From positions 402,580,939 to 402,644,938 of the forward strand of contig NC_081406.1 of NCBI RefSeq assembly GCF_030272615.1: DNA of 64,000 bases, read 5' to 3'. How positions within the stretch are numbered: the first letter of the stretch is position 1; the number at the start of each line of letters is the position of its first letter. The translations under genes and the position numbers were made by a program. The stretch is from Cryptomeria japonica. Lineage: Eukaryota; Streptophyta; Pinopsida; Cupressales; Cupressaceae. Below the pieces are notes generated by a model. That model searched no databases and was not told where the DNA came from. It saw nothing but the letters and a program-made list of their open reading frames with translations. Positions 46,473-55,896 of this stretch are shown in pieces.

Positions 46473-46801
46473 CGTGGTTTTTCTCAGTTGGGTTTCCACG
46501 TGAAAAATCATTATGTCATGTGTGATGCCTTTCATGTGATGGTTTAGTGTTTCATGTCAAACTGGTAAAATATGTTGAACTAACAGTCATTATATTTTTG
46601 ATGATAGATTACTTGTTTATACATAAGGGTGAAGTGGAGATGAGGTATTAGATTGTATGGAAAGCTAAGGGTTACCGGTTTATGTCTTTCACATTCTCAC
46701 TGTGTTTTACCAGTAGTAATCTTATTTAGCCTCGTGTTATTGCTTACCAGTCAAAGTTCAGTTTGTGCAGTCAAACCGGTTTAGGATAAGTGTTTTTGTG
46801 T

Positions 46802-46834
46802 GTACTGATTCACCCCCCCCCCCCCTCTCAGTAC
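46802..46834 (+). promoter_or_regulatory. Hairpin II of C1 (C-rich loop)
   Basis: GTACTGA (46802-46808) pairs with TCAGTAC (46828-46834), a perfect 7-pair stem. The C run in the loop is longer here than in the 3' LTR copy (52676-52702), while the stem is unchanged. Confidence 0.65.
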
Positions 46835-46870
46835 CAGTTTGGTACTAACTGTTCATCATTTATTCATCAA

Positions 46871-46883
46871 TTGGTATCAAAGC
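46871..46883 (+). other. C1 primer binding site
   Basis: ttggtatcaaagc, one base after the LTR, complements the initiator Met tRNA end with one mismatch to the usual tggtatcagagc. Confidence 0.9.
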
Positions 46884-46940
46884 ATCTTCCAGGTCCTCTG
46901 TGTTGTAAGTGTAACCACTTGAGGAAAAGATCCTACTCTA

Positions 46941-47860
46941 ATGATGAAGAGGGAAGGTCCAAAGTTCAACAGAAATAACTTTAAAATATGGAAGGACGGA
47001 ATGAAGATATACATCAAAAGCATGGGTTCTCAACACTGGAGCTATGTTGAGAATGCTTATGTTATCCCTACTGATACTCTCACCAATGATCAAAAGAGAG
47101 AGATTCAAGAGAATGGGCAAGTCATGGAAGCCCTAATCAGTAGTCTATCTGACATTGAGTTTATTGATGTTTAGGATAAAGACAATCCCAAAGAAGTATG
47201 GGATGCTCTTGAGAATATCTATGGTGGTGATGAGCATGTGAAACAAGCTAAGGAAGAGAGCCTTAGGGGAAAGTTTGAAGACATGCAGATGGTTGAAGGA
47301 GAGACCATTCAACAATATGGAATAATAATCAAAACTGTTGTTGGAGACATCAAGAGTGTAGGTGGTAAAATAAATGATTCCACTATTGTTAGCAAAGTCT
47401 TGAGATCCTTATTACCAGTCTATGCAATAAGGGTTGCTTCTATTTAGGAGTTGAGGTCTATAGACAAGACAAAGGTATCCCTAGACTCCATCATTCCTAA
47501 GTTGACAACTTATGAGCTAAATAATTATGATGGCAGTATTCAGAAGACTGAATCAGCCTTTAGAGCATTTGTTGCACCATCTAGAAAGGGTAAAGAAGCT
47601 AGTACTAGTTGTGAACCAAGACAGAGCAGAGAAATGGATGATGAGGAGATCCTGATGGAATTTGAAGCTCTTCTTGCTAAGAGACTTCCTAAGGGAATTG
47701 GTAAATATAGAGGTAAGCTCCCTTTGAAATGCTTTTCTTGCAATAGGATAGGACACATTGTTGTAAACTATCCTAATGGTGATAACAAGGACAAACCGGA
47801 GATGTTCAAGAAGTTCAAAGGAGGAAACAGGAGAAACTATTTTGTAGCAGTTGATGAACG
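46941..47860 (+). pseudogene. C1 gag
   Basis: ATG at 46941 opens the gag-pol frame. It shows KFNRNNFKIWKDGMKIYI, MEALISSLSDIEFIDV, then DNPKEVWDALENIYGGDEHV, a standard copia Gag (UBN2-like) start. LRGKFEDMQMVEGETIQQY and TIVSKVLRSLLPVY follow. The knuckle CFSCNRIGHIVVNYP (about 47732-47775) has lost its last Cys to Tyr. Stops are TAG at 47172 and 47445, the second inside I.ELRSI where the family has Gln. No frameshift. Confidence 0.9.
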
Positions 47861-47929
47861 TGTCACTGATGAGGAATCAGAAGATGAAGAAAGTGAAGAC
47901 ATTGTGTTTGTAGCAGCTAAGGAAGATGT

Positions 47930-48290
47930 GTCAAACAAAAAGGCTCTTGTCTCTCTCTTTGGTAATTCCAATGAGTTGATTATTGGTAATGGTTGTTCTC
48001 ACCATATGACTGGTGACCAGAGTAAGTTTCTATCTCTGGAAGAGTATGATGGTGGTGTGGTTCATTTTGGTAATGATGCACCGTGTATGGTAAAAGGCAG
48101 AGGGTCCATCTCTCTGAATGGAAAAAGCAGTGCTGACAATGTGTATTGGGTAGAAGGTCTTAGACACAACCTTTTGAGTGTTTCCCAGCTGAATGATAAT
48201 GGACTCACTCTGGAATTCAAAGATGGAGTGTGCAAAATCAAAGGAAAGAATGGTGAACTGATGGCCACCAGTATGCAGACCAAAGGTAAC
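47930..48290 (+). pseudogene. C1 protease
   Basis: LIIGNGCSHHMTGDQSKFLSL (about 47977-48040) aligns with the copia protease start, but the catalytic Asp-Ser reads Gly-Asn, so the enzyme is inactive. YWVEGLRHNLLSVSQLNDNG (about 48145) is the usual downstream block. The stretch is otherwise open. Confidence 0.85.
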
Positions 48291-48329
48291 CTATTTCAGC
48301 TAAATGCAAATACCAGTACATGTCTAATG

Positions 48330-49270
48330 GCTAAGTTTGATGATAGCTGGATATGGCATAGGAGACTCTGCCATGTAAAATTTAATAATATTGTGAAGGC
48401 CACTAAGATCAAGGCAGTTAGAGGATTGCCTATGCTGAGCAAACCAAATAATCCTTTGTGCAGAGAGTGTCAACTAGGGAAAATGTCTTCCTCAACATTC
48501 AAAGGTAAATCTTTCACTGTAGATAATTTACTTGATCTTGTGCATATTGATTTGTGTGGTCTTATGAAAACTAGGAGTGTGCAGGGAGATAGGTATTTTA
48601 TGATTCTTACCAATGATTGCTCAAGAATGATGTGGGTCACATTCTTGAAGGACAAGTCTGAAGCCTTTAGAAAGTTCAAAGCTTTCAGAGCACTGGTTGA
48701 AAAAGAAAGTGGTAAGAGGATTAAGTTCCTAAGAATTGATCAAGGAGGAGAATTCACTTCCACTGAATTCAAAAAGTACTGTGAAGAGAATGACATCAAG
48801 AGACAACTGTCTGCCCCCCAGACTCCACAACAAAATGGCCTAGCAGAGAGAAACAACTAGACTGTAGTTGAAGCAGCCAGAACAATGTTGATCTAAGGAA
48901 AAGTTGCTCACACTTTTTGGAGAGAAGCAGTGAGTACTGCAGTCTACACTATGAACCGGGTACTCATCAAGAAAGGTAAGGATAAAAATCCTTATGAGTA
49001 TTAGACCAGTAAGATACTAGTGGTAAGCTACTTTAGAGTGTTTGGTAGAAAATGTTATATCAAGAGGAGTGAACATCAGAGCAAGTTTGATGCAAAATGT
49101 GATGAGGGAATATTCCTACGGTATTCCACAAAGAGAAAAGCTCTCAAATGTTTCAACAATGGGACTCAGATAATTATTGAAAGAATCAATGTTGGAGTTG
49201 ATAAAACCTCTGAGAAACATGAGGAAACTGGTAGTGAGCAAGTAGGAGAGGAACCGGTTGCAAAATAGCC
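48330..49270 (+). pseudogene. C1 integrase
   Basis: GAG-pre-integrase zinc residues are intact: WIWHRRLCHVKF and CRECQLGK. Core: LVHIDLCG (Asp), FLRIDQGGEFTS (Asp; SDNGGEF in most copies) and PQQNGLAERNN (Glu). Stops at 48858 (TAG), about 48894 (TAA) and 49002 (TAG) follow, then YFRVFGRKCYI and FDAKCDEGIFL. A Glu/Asp-rich linker leads to RT after TAG at 49267. Confidence 0.88.
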
Positions 49271-49379
49271 TAGCACCAGTAATAGTGCTCCTACACCGGT
49301 AGATGTTGATGCTGATGAAGATGAGGATGAAGAAGAAAATCAAGAGGAAACAACTAAGATCATTCCTAGGTATGTAAAG

Positions 49380-50342
49380 ATGAATCATGATCCAAAGCAG
49401 ATCATAGGAGATAAGGATGCAGGAATTCTTACAAGAAGAAAGGTCAGAGAAAATTCTTGCATGATCTCTAAATTTGAGCCTAATACATTTAAAGAGGCAC
49501 ATAAAGATGAAGAATGGATCAAGGTAATGGAAGAGGAACTTGACCAGATAGAAAAGAATGGTACATGGTCTTTGGTACCCAGACCTGGGCATAAAAATGT
49601 CGTAGGCACCAAATGGGTTTTCAGAAATAAGCTGAATGAAGATGGCACAGTGGTAAGAAACAAAGCCAGACTGGTATGCAAAGGATATGCTCAAGAAGAA
49701 GGAGAAGACTATGGAGAAACCTTTGCTCCAGTAGCCAAATTGGAAGGAGTTTGTATGCTTCTTGCATATGTAGCCTTCAAGGGATTCAAAGTATATCAAA
49801 TGGATGTAAAATCTGCATTCCTGAATGGAATACTTGAAGAGGAGGTGTATATAGAGCAACCAGATGGGTTTGCCCTATCAGAAGATAGTGACATGGTGTG
49901 TAGGCTACATAAAGCCTTGTATGGACTAAAGTAGGCACCTAGAGCATGGTATGAATGCTTGCACTCCCATCTTATGAAGATTGGATTTGAAAGAACAAGT
50001 GAAGATAGCAATATCTACTTAAAATCAGAAGGAGATCAGATTTTGATCTGTGAAGTATTTGTTGATGACATAATTTTTGGTGGAGATGACAAGATGAGTC
50101 ATGACTTTGTAGATGAGTTGACGAAGAAATTTGAGATGTCACTTATAAGGGAGATTAAGTTCTTCATTGGACTACAGATTCAACAAATGAAATATGGAAT
50201 CTTTATTACTCAGTCCAAGTATGTCAAAGAGGTGTTGAAGACCTTTGGCATGGAAGATAGCAAACCGGTTGGTACACCGATGGTGACCAGTTGTAAATTA
50301 TCAAAAGAGGATGACTCAGTGTTGGTAAATGAGAAGGAATAG
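49380..50342 (+). pseudogene. C1 reverse transcriptase
   Basis: The frame reads [79 protein letters not shown], a TAG, then APRAWYE, and VFVDDIIFGGDD (about 50060). The catalytic VDD box and [10 protein letters not shown] are intact. The TAG at 49932 sits where YGLKQAPRAW has Gln, a clear CAG-to-TAG change. The thumb region ends FGMEDSKPVGTPM. Confidence 0.92.
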
Positions 50343-51011
50343 CGATCAATGATTGGTAAATTGCACTATGTAGTACATAGCAGACCGGACATTGCACATA
50401 CAGTTGGCATTACTGCAGGGTTCCAGAAAAGCCCAAGAGAATCCCACTTGGTAGCAGTCAAGCAGATTCTTAGATATCTGGAGGGAACTATTGACTATGG
50501 ATTATGGTATCCATACAATAATGATTTCAACCTGAAAGTGTTTACAGATGCTGATTGGGCTGGTAATGTGGATGACCAGAAGAGCACAATCGATGGTGCA
50601 TTCTTTCTTGGTGGTAGACTAGTCTCATGGATGAGTAAGAAGTAGAGTTGTATCTCTTAGTCTATAGCAGAAGCGGACTATGTTGCTGCATTTATGAACT
50701 ACACCAAGACAATTTGGATGAAGCATGTATTAAATGGCTTCAAAGTTCCTGTATTTGAACCGGTACGTATATTTTGTGACAACACAAGTGCAATTAACAT
50801 CTCCAAGAATCTGGTTTTACATGCTAGAACCAAGCACTTCGAGCTCAAGTATCATTTCTTGAGGGAGAAGGTTTAGAACAAAGAGATTGTACTGGAACAT
50901 GTTTCCAGTAAGGAGCAGTTAGTAGACATATTCGCCAAGCCTCTATCGAAGGCTACCTTTATGTATTTGAGAGGTGAATTAGGGGTGCTTCCCCTTCAAG
51001 AGGTGAACTAA
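50343..51011 (+). pseudogene. C1 RNase H and C-terminus
   Basis: SMIGKLHYVVHSRPDIAHTVG, LRYLEGTIDYGLWY, VFTDADWAGNVDDQKST (Asp) and VSWMSKK lead to two TAG stops flanking SCIS, then SIAEADYVA (Glu). IFCDNTSAINISKN (Asp), HARTKHFELKYHFLREKV and DIFAKPL follow. It ends LPLQEVN with TAA at 51009. At SKK-stop-SCIS the family has Gln. Confidence 0.9.
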
Positions 51012-51259
51012 AGGTGTGTGCTCCACATCAGTCAGGACTTACATTGATATATCTCTTTCAGGATTGGAGTGTTGAAGGATGTTGCTCCTTAGGGAGAGCA
51101 GCATAGGGGAACATAGATGTGTTTGCTTCCACATTGGCATTTTTGTCAAAGGGGGAGAAGATGTGAAGCAGAGAAGATATCTGCAGTATTGGGGAGAAGA
51201 TGTGAAGCAAAAGCAGAAAGATATCTTTGTATATTGTCATCAATGCCAAAGGGGGAGAT
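51012..51259 (+). other. C1 3' untranslated region and polypurine tract
   Basis: Non-coding, with a partial duplication of gaagatgtgaagcagaga...gatatctgcagtattgggga (51155-51230). The PPT ccaaagggggagat ends at 51259, directly before the LTR. Confidence 0.75.
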
Positions 51260-52737
51260 TGTTGGCATATGTGCAGAGCATGATGACATGATAATATTGT
51301 ATGTTGTCATTAATGTCAATATGTTGAAGTATGAACTAGTATGTTGTAGTAAGCAAACATATATGATGTAAACCGGTATTTGTGAAAAAGTGAAGTGGTA
51401 TGTTTGTTCAAGGTGAATCGGTATATTGGAATGAGAACCGGTATATGGAAGTTTTGTATCAAGGTTTCATTTGGCATAACTACCAGTTGGTAGTCTCAGC
51501 TTCAGGGTTTACGGTTGATGCATTCCAAGATTATGTGATTCAATCGATGACATCCTGTGATAATTTAGCATTGTAATGAAGACTAGATAAGTGTTGCCAT
51601 GTCAGCCTGGTGCACGTGAAGGATTTCCTTGAGGATCTTGCATGGAGATTGATCCTTCTACCTCAAGAATGTGCGAAGTCTTTGTAAATGGTGGAGAGCG
51701 CGTGATGCGTTATCAGCTTCCTGAAGCGGAAAAGAATGAACATTAGAGAACATCTTGAGATCTGTTCAAGACTGTTGTATTCGATGCAGTGTGATTAATG
51801 GTCAGGATTGAACCGACTAGATTGTAAAACCTAAATGTTTAGGGTTTAGGGTTTATGCTACCGACCTATCTGTTTCCTATAAGGTCGATGATGTTTCCAT
51901 TTTGAAGTTGTTGGCAAATGTTATGTGTGTATCCCAGTGAGTGATACTTGATTCTTGCCAGACCGAAGAAGTGTGGTGATACCTATAGAGTGTGATTACA
52001 GAAGAAAAGGAGCTAAAGTGGATCTGCCTTGGCATTGAGTGTTGTTATCAGATCAGTGTATTACCTGTTGACTCCTAACCATTTTAGCAGTTGGAAAATC
52101 CCTTAATTGGGTAGCTTTAATAGGATTTTGTGTAAATCCTTTAACAGGGTGACTCATTTCAATGAGTTCTTCAAATCCTCTTGCAAGGTAACCTTTAACT
52201 GGGTATTTAGCCATCCCTTAACCGGGTGATCCCTAGCAGGATCGGTTCCTAGAAGAACCTATTGTAAAAGTTTCTAACCGGCCTATGCTCCTAATAGACC
52301 AGACTTCAGAAGAGTTTAAGAACAACTTGTGGGTATTCATCCCCACCATGGTTTTTCCCAATTAGGTTTCCACGTGAAAAATCAGTGTGTCATGTGTGAT
52401 GCATTTCATGTGATGGTTTAGTGTTTCATGTCAAACTATTAAAATATGTTGAACTAGTAGTCATTATATTTTTTATGATGGATTACTTGTTTATGCATAA
52501 GGGTGAAGTGGAGATGAGGTATTAGATTGTATGGAAACCTAAGGGTTACCAGTTTATGTCCTTCACATTCTCACTATGTTTTACCAGTAGTAATCTGATT
52601 TAGACCGGTGTTATTTCTTACCAGTCAAAGTTCAGTGTGTGCAATCAAACTGGTTCAGGATAAGTGTTTTTGCATGTACTGATTCACCCCCCCTCTCAGT
52701 ACCAGTTTGGTACTAACTATTCATCATTTATTCATCA
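51260..52737 (+). repeat. C1 3' LTR
   Basis: It begins tgttggcatatg and ends ttcatca. It lacks the 50-base duplication of the 5' copy. Both U5 hairpins and the U3 motif (51304-51319, one change) are kept. Confidence 0.92.
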
Positions 52738-53312
52738 CTCAAATGTGTGAAAACCAAGCCCATAGGTATCACCTTTCATCCTTTGTGATTGAATTTGTTC
52801 TTCAAGCAAGTTAGAACTCTTGTTGAACTTTTCCAGTTTCCCATTAGCTTCGGTAAGTTGTTTTGTGAGATCTTCATTATGCTTTGGTAGGTTCTCTCTC
52901 AAAGATGATGCTAACCCAAGATCTAGCTATAAGTTCTCCTTCTCTTCTCTTTCAGCATTCAAATTCTCATGCAAGGTGGCATTTTCTCACTTGATCTTGG
53001 CAATATCTTGATCTCTTCCTTGATAAGCTCTTTAGCAGCTCTTCTGGATTCCAGTTCCTGACTCATGCAAATAGTAAGACCCTCTAGGTCTCTCCTCATA
53101 TTTCGTTTTTCACCGTTTAACTTTTCAACTTCCTCGGCTAAAGAATCAATATTGGCCTCATCTGAATAACTATTGTCAGATATCTCTAATAGTTGTTCAG
53201 TTAGCTCTCTCCTTTTGACTTGTGAAGCTTTCAGTTTGACCCTAAGGGTTTCAAGCTCATTTTTGCTAGCTTCTAGCTCTCTAGCCATCTCAAAGTAGCT
53301 CATGTTCCCCAT
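52738..53312 (-). pseudogene. N1 gag, coiled-coil part
   Basis: The start is the first ATG after the PBS (53312, MGNMSYFEMARELEASKNEL). A long heptad-like helix follows (ELETLRVKLKASQVKRRELTEQ, EEVEKLNGEKRNMRRDLEGL), then after a frame change NKSSNLLEEQIQSQRMKGD and YGLGFHTF to the C1 border. Helix, then a GLG(F/Y) motif, then knuckles is the C-terminal half of Gag in several plant copia lineages. The N-terminal UBN2-type capsid part is absent between PBS and helix. Regulation is by the LTR just upstream. Confidence 0.7.
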
Positions 53313-53360
53313 GGTGGTTTCAAGGGTGCCTTCTAAGCGATTGGGCTTTAAAGAAGTTAG

Positions 53361-53373
53361 TCTCTGATACCAA
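53361..53373 (-). other. N1 primer binding site
   Basis: The minus strand reads ttggtatcagaga one base after the LTR end (ttccatca). It fits an initiator Met tRNA primer. Confidence 0.88.
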
Positions 53374-53374
53374 T

Positions 53375-54500
53375 TGATGGAATTGAAAAGAATTGAGAAG
53401 GGAGGGTGAATCAGTGACACCAAAAATAAAACTACTTCAAACACTAACCAGTAGATGAACTTAACAAAACTTTTAAACACAATGCATATAATCCAAAATG
53501 ATATAACAACATCCACAATAAGTAAAACATCCACCATAACACAAGTGTTTGTACGTGGAAAACCCAAATAGGTAAAAACCACAGTGAGATGGAACTCACA
53601 AGTTAACTATTTACAGTAATAGATAATTGGCCTGTTAGGGTCTACAGAGTGCTCTGCTGGGAGCGAATCTTATTAGAGATCCCAAAGCTTGATTAAAAGC
53701 TTATACCTTGTTAAAGGTAGTACCCTGTTAGGAGTAACCTTGGTGGAGGATTTCTTAACCCAAACTAATGGATCACCCTGTTAGAGGATTTATACAAAGA
53801 AGCTTGTTAGAGCTTACCCGGTTAGGGGATTTGAATTCTATTGTGATTGTTAGAAAACAATGGGATTGATTTGATCTATCTGAGTAGCACAATACTTTCT
53901 TGATTAGATCCTTCTAAACATATTCAACACTACTCTTCTGCATACTTTGCAACTTAACTCTTTTGACTTTTGGACACAACATATCACTTTCACTCATATG
54001 AAATAATTCATTGTGATGTCAATATATAGACATTAAGATTTCACGTCGGCCTAAAGAAATCATAACACAATTTCCTAGGTGCAGTGTATCTGGTCAAATG
54101 ATCATAACTTATCACAAAAATACCGCCAAAATCTGTTGATGGGATAACTCATCATGATTTGTGGTAACTCATCACAAAATCAACGAATATCGGTTGGAAC
54201 AATCAATACCGATTAGAGTTAAATATATGAACCGTTATCCTTGAATCTCCTGATATAATCTTTGTTTGATCTTCAATGTTGATGCCGATTGATGTGTATC
54301 TACTAGTTGTCTTCTATGCATATACCGATTTGTCACAAAGTACCGATTAGAGATAAACCTCTTAGTATAGCTTCTAGCATACCGGTTGTAGAATAAACAA
54401 CTTGAAGTTACACCGGTGGACAATATAAACATATCTCTGTGTATGTGTTTCATCAACAACAACATATGATGAATATATTATAATCATCATCAAGCCAACA
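53375..54500 (-). repeat. N1 5' LTR
   Basis: 1126 bases on the minus strand, starting tgttggcttgatg and ending ttccatca. Hairpin I is present with the covariant stem GTGAG (53584-53588) and CTCAC (53595-53599). Hairpin II has decayed. Confidence 0.9.
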
Positions 54501-54505
54501 CATCA

Positions 54506-54624
54506 AGCTCAACATCTCGCTCTTCATCAATTTGTGATCCATCAAGTTCAGAACTGATATCTATTTGACATCAACTATTCTTTGAAACAACGCGCTACTC
54601 GCACGTTAATTCAAAGAGGAGCAA
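54506..54624 (+). other. T1 interior end with polypurine tract
   Basis: One more unit of the T1 array (atccatcaagttcagaactg near 54530) is followed by tcaaagaggagcaaa (54610-54624), the purine-rich primer site before the 3' LTR. Confidence 0.65.
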
Positions 54625-55448
54625 ATGTAAAACCCTAAAAATGGTCATCTAAACCATGGGCCCCTAATCTTGCCAATATCACCAAGGCCCTTACCAAAGG
54701 CAATTAAATCAACCTTGAGCACCTAATTAATTAATTAATTCTTTAATCATTAATGTTACATGGCAAATAAATCACTCTATATTAATTAAATATTTATTTA
54801 TTCAATTAAATCATTCCAAGTAAATCATTTTGATCAATTATCCTATTTATTTAATTAAATATCCTAGCATATTTAATTAATAAATAAATTTGCCATTAAA
54901 TCATAAAAAAGGACTTAATTTAAGGAAAAAGAGGAATTAATTTACAAAAAGAGATTAATTACAAAAAGAGGAATTAATCTGCAAAAGAAAGAGTTGAATT
55001 GAAAACAAAAGAAAAGAATTAAATTGAGAGAAGAAATCAAACTTAAGATATTTCTTTTTCTAAAATTGAGATAACTTGAAAAATCAGAAAAGCAATTAAA
55101 TTGAATTAATCATTTTCTCTAAAAATAAAAATCAAAGCTTTTCTTGAGGAAAGAGGTTCAATTATATTGAAAAGGATTTTTCTAAATAAAAATCTTGAGC
55201 AAATTAAAGAAAACTGCATGGAATCACCTATTTTTATCTCAAGTGCATGGAATCAACTAAATTTATCTCCAATGCAAACTTAGACTTATAATTTGAATGC
55301 ATTCAATCAAGCTATAATTGGAATCTATCTCAAGATTAACTTAGTCTGATCTCTCAATTATTTCAATTAACCAAGATTGTGCTTTCTCTTGAGTAATCTC
55401 AACTACTCATTGCTAATCGATCTTGACCGTTGGTCTCTCTTTTGAGTC

Positions 55449-55456
55449 TCTATAAA
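55449..55456 (+). promoter_or_regulatory. T1 LTR TATA box
   Basis: ctataaat preceded by a pyrimidine-rich stretch, inside the 3' LTR; the only strong TATA in that LTR. Confidence 0.5.
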
Positions 55457-55655
55457 TTCAACCTTCATCTCTCATTCAAAACACCCTGGAGATTTATTAT
55501 TATTGTGCAGTTTTTCTCTAGAGTCATTGAAAATATTGTTCTTTGAGATTATTGCATCTTAGTTTAGCTTTTTGCATATTTAGTTTAATCATTATTGCTT
55601 GAATTCATCTAGGTTAATATTCATTCATCTAGCTTAATATTGTTACACACAATGC

Positions 55656-55688
55656 ACCACTGAGAGGGGGAGGGGGTGAATCAGTGGT
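55656..55688 (-). promoter_or_regulatory. Hairpin II of LTR D (C-rich loop)
   Basis: ACCACTGA (55656-55663) and TCAGTGGT (55681-55688) pair perfectly over 8 bases. The loop is C-rich on the minus strand, and the hairpin is 15 bases from the LTR end. Confidence 0.65.
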
Positions 55689-55853
55689 TCTCAAACTTTT
55701 CCCTTTAGCTATTCTATGTGAGCATATTGGTTAATATATCTAACTCAATGCAGACTTACCGGTTAGTGGGGAGACCAACACAAATGCAATCACACAAGGG
55801 ACATCACAGAACACCAATATATATAAGGAAAACCTAAGATGGGAAAAACCTCA

Positions 55854-55896
55854 GTGAGAAATGTTGTTGGAGACTACTGCTCCAATCTAGCCTCAC
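55854..55896 (-). promoter_or_regulatory. Hairpin I of LTR D, enlarged
   Basis: GTGAG (55854-55858) pairs with CTCAC (55892-55896). Inside, TTGGAG (55867-55872) pairs with CTCCAA (55880-55885), giving a two-stem structure. On the minus strand it is followed by tgaggtttttccc. Confidence 0.5.

Larger units (their letters stand above)
45340..46869 (+). repeat. C1 5' LTR
   Basis: It begins tgttggcttatg and ends ttcatca. It carries the U3 motif ttgtcattgatgtcaa (45384-45399) and a ~50-base duplication (gtatgttgtagtaa...agagaacca) at about 45419-45490 that the 3' LTR lacks. A run of degenerate (cct)(t)taac.(g)ggt phrases spans 46205-46440. Confidence 0.9.
45340..52737 (+). mobile_element. C1: full-length Ty1/copia retrotransposon
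   Basis: LTRs are 45340-46869 and 51260-52737, PBS 46871-46883, one gag-pol frame 46941-51011, PPT 51248-51259. The TSD is cccaa (45335-45339) against ctcaa (52738-52742), one mismatch; removing C1 plus one TSD copy restores the N1 gag frame (GLGFHTF...KDESS). Integrase precedes RT, the copia order. LTRs differ by roughly 7-8% by eye plus a ~50-base duplication in the 5' copy. Confidence 0.92.
17461..54500 (-). mobile_element. N1: polymerase-less copia-like LTR element, minus strand
   Basis: The 5' LTR is 54500-53375 and the truncated 3' LTR is 18345-17461. The exact TSD catca lies at 17456-17460 and 54501-54505. The PBS tggtatcagaga follows the 5' LTR. With N2 and C1 removed, the interior is about 5.0 kb: a Gag remnant with coiled coil and zinc knuckles, then a long unassigned ORF2. 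No protease, integrase, RT or RNase H motif is present. It must have moved with enzymes from another element, or it lost pol after insertion; the tight spacing favours the first reading. Confidence 0.85.

Noticed and set aside
49116-49859. A 247-codon minus-strand open stretch
   Set aside because: It is the antisense shadow of the C1 integrase-RT linker and RT.
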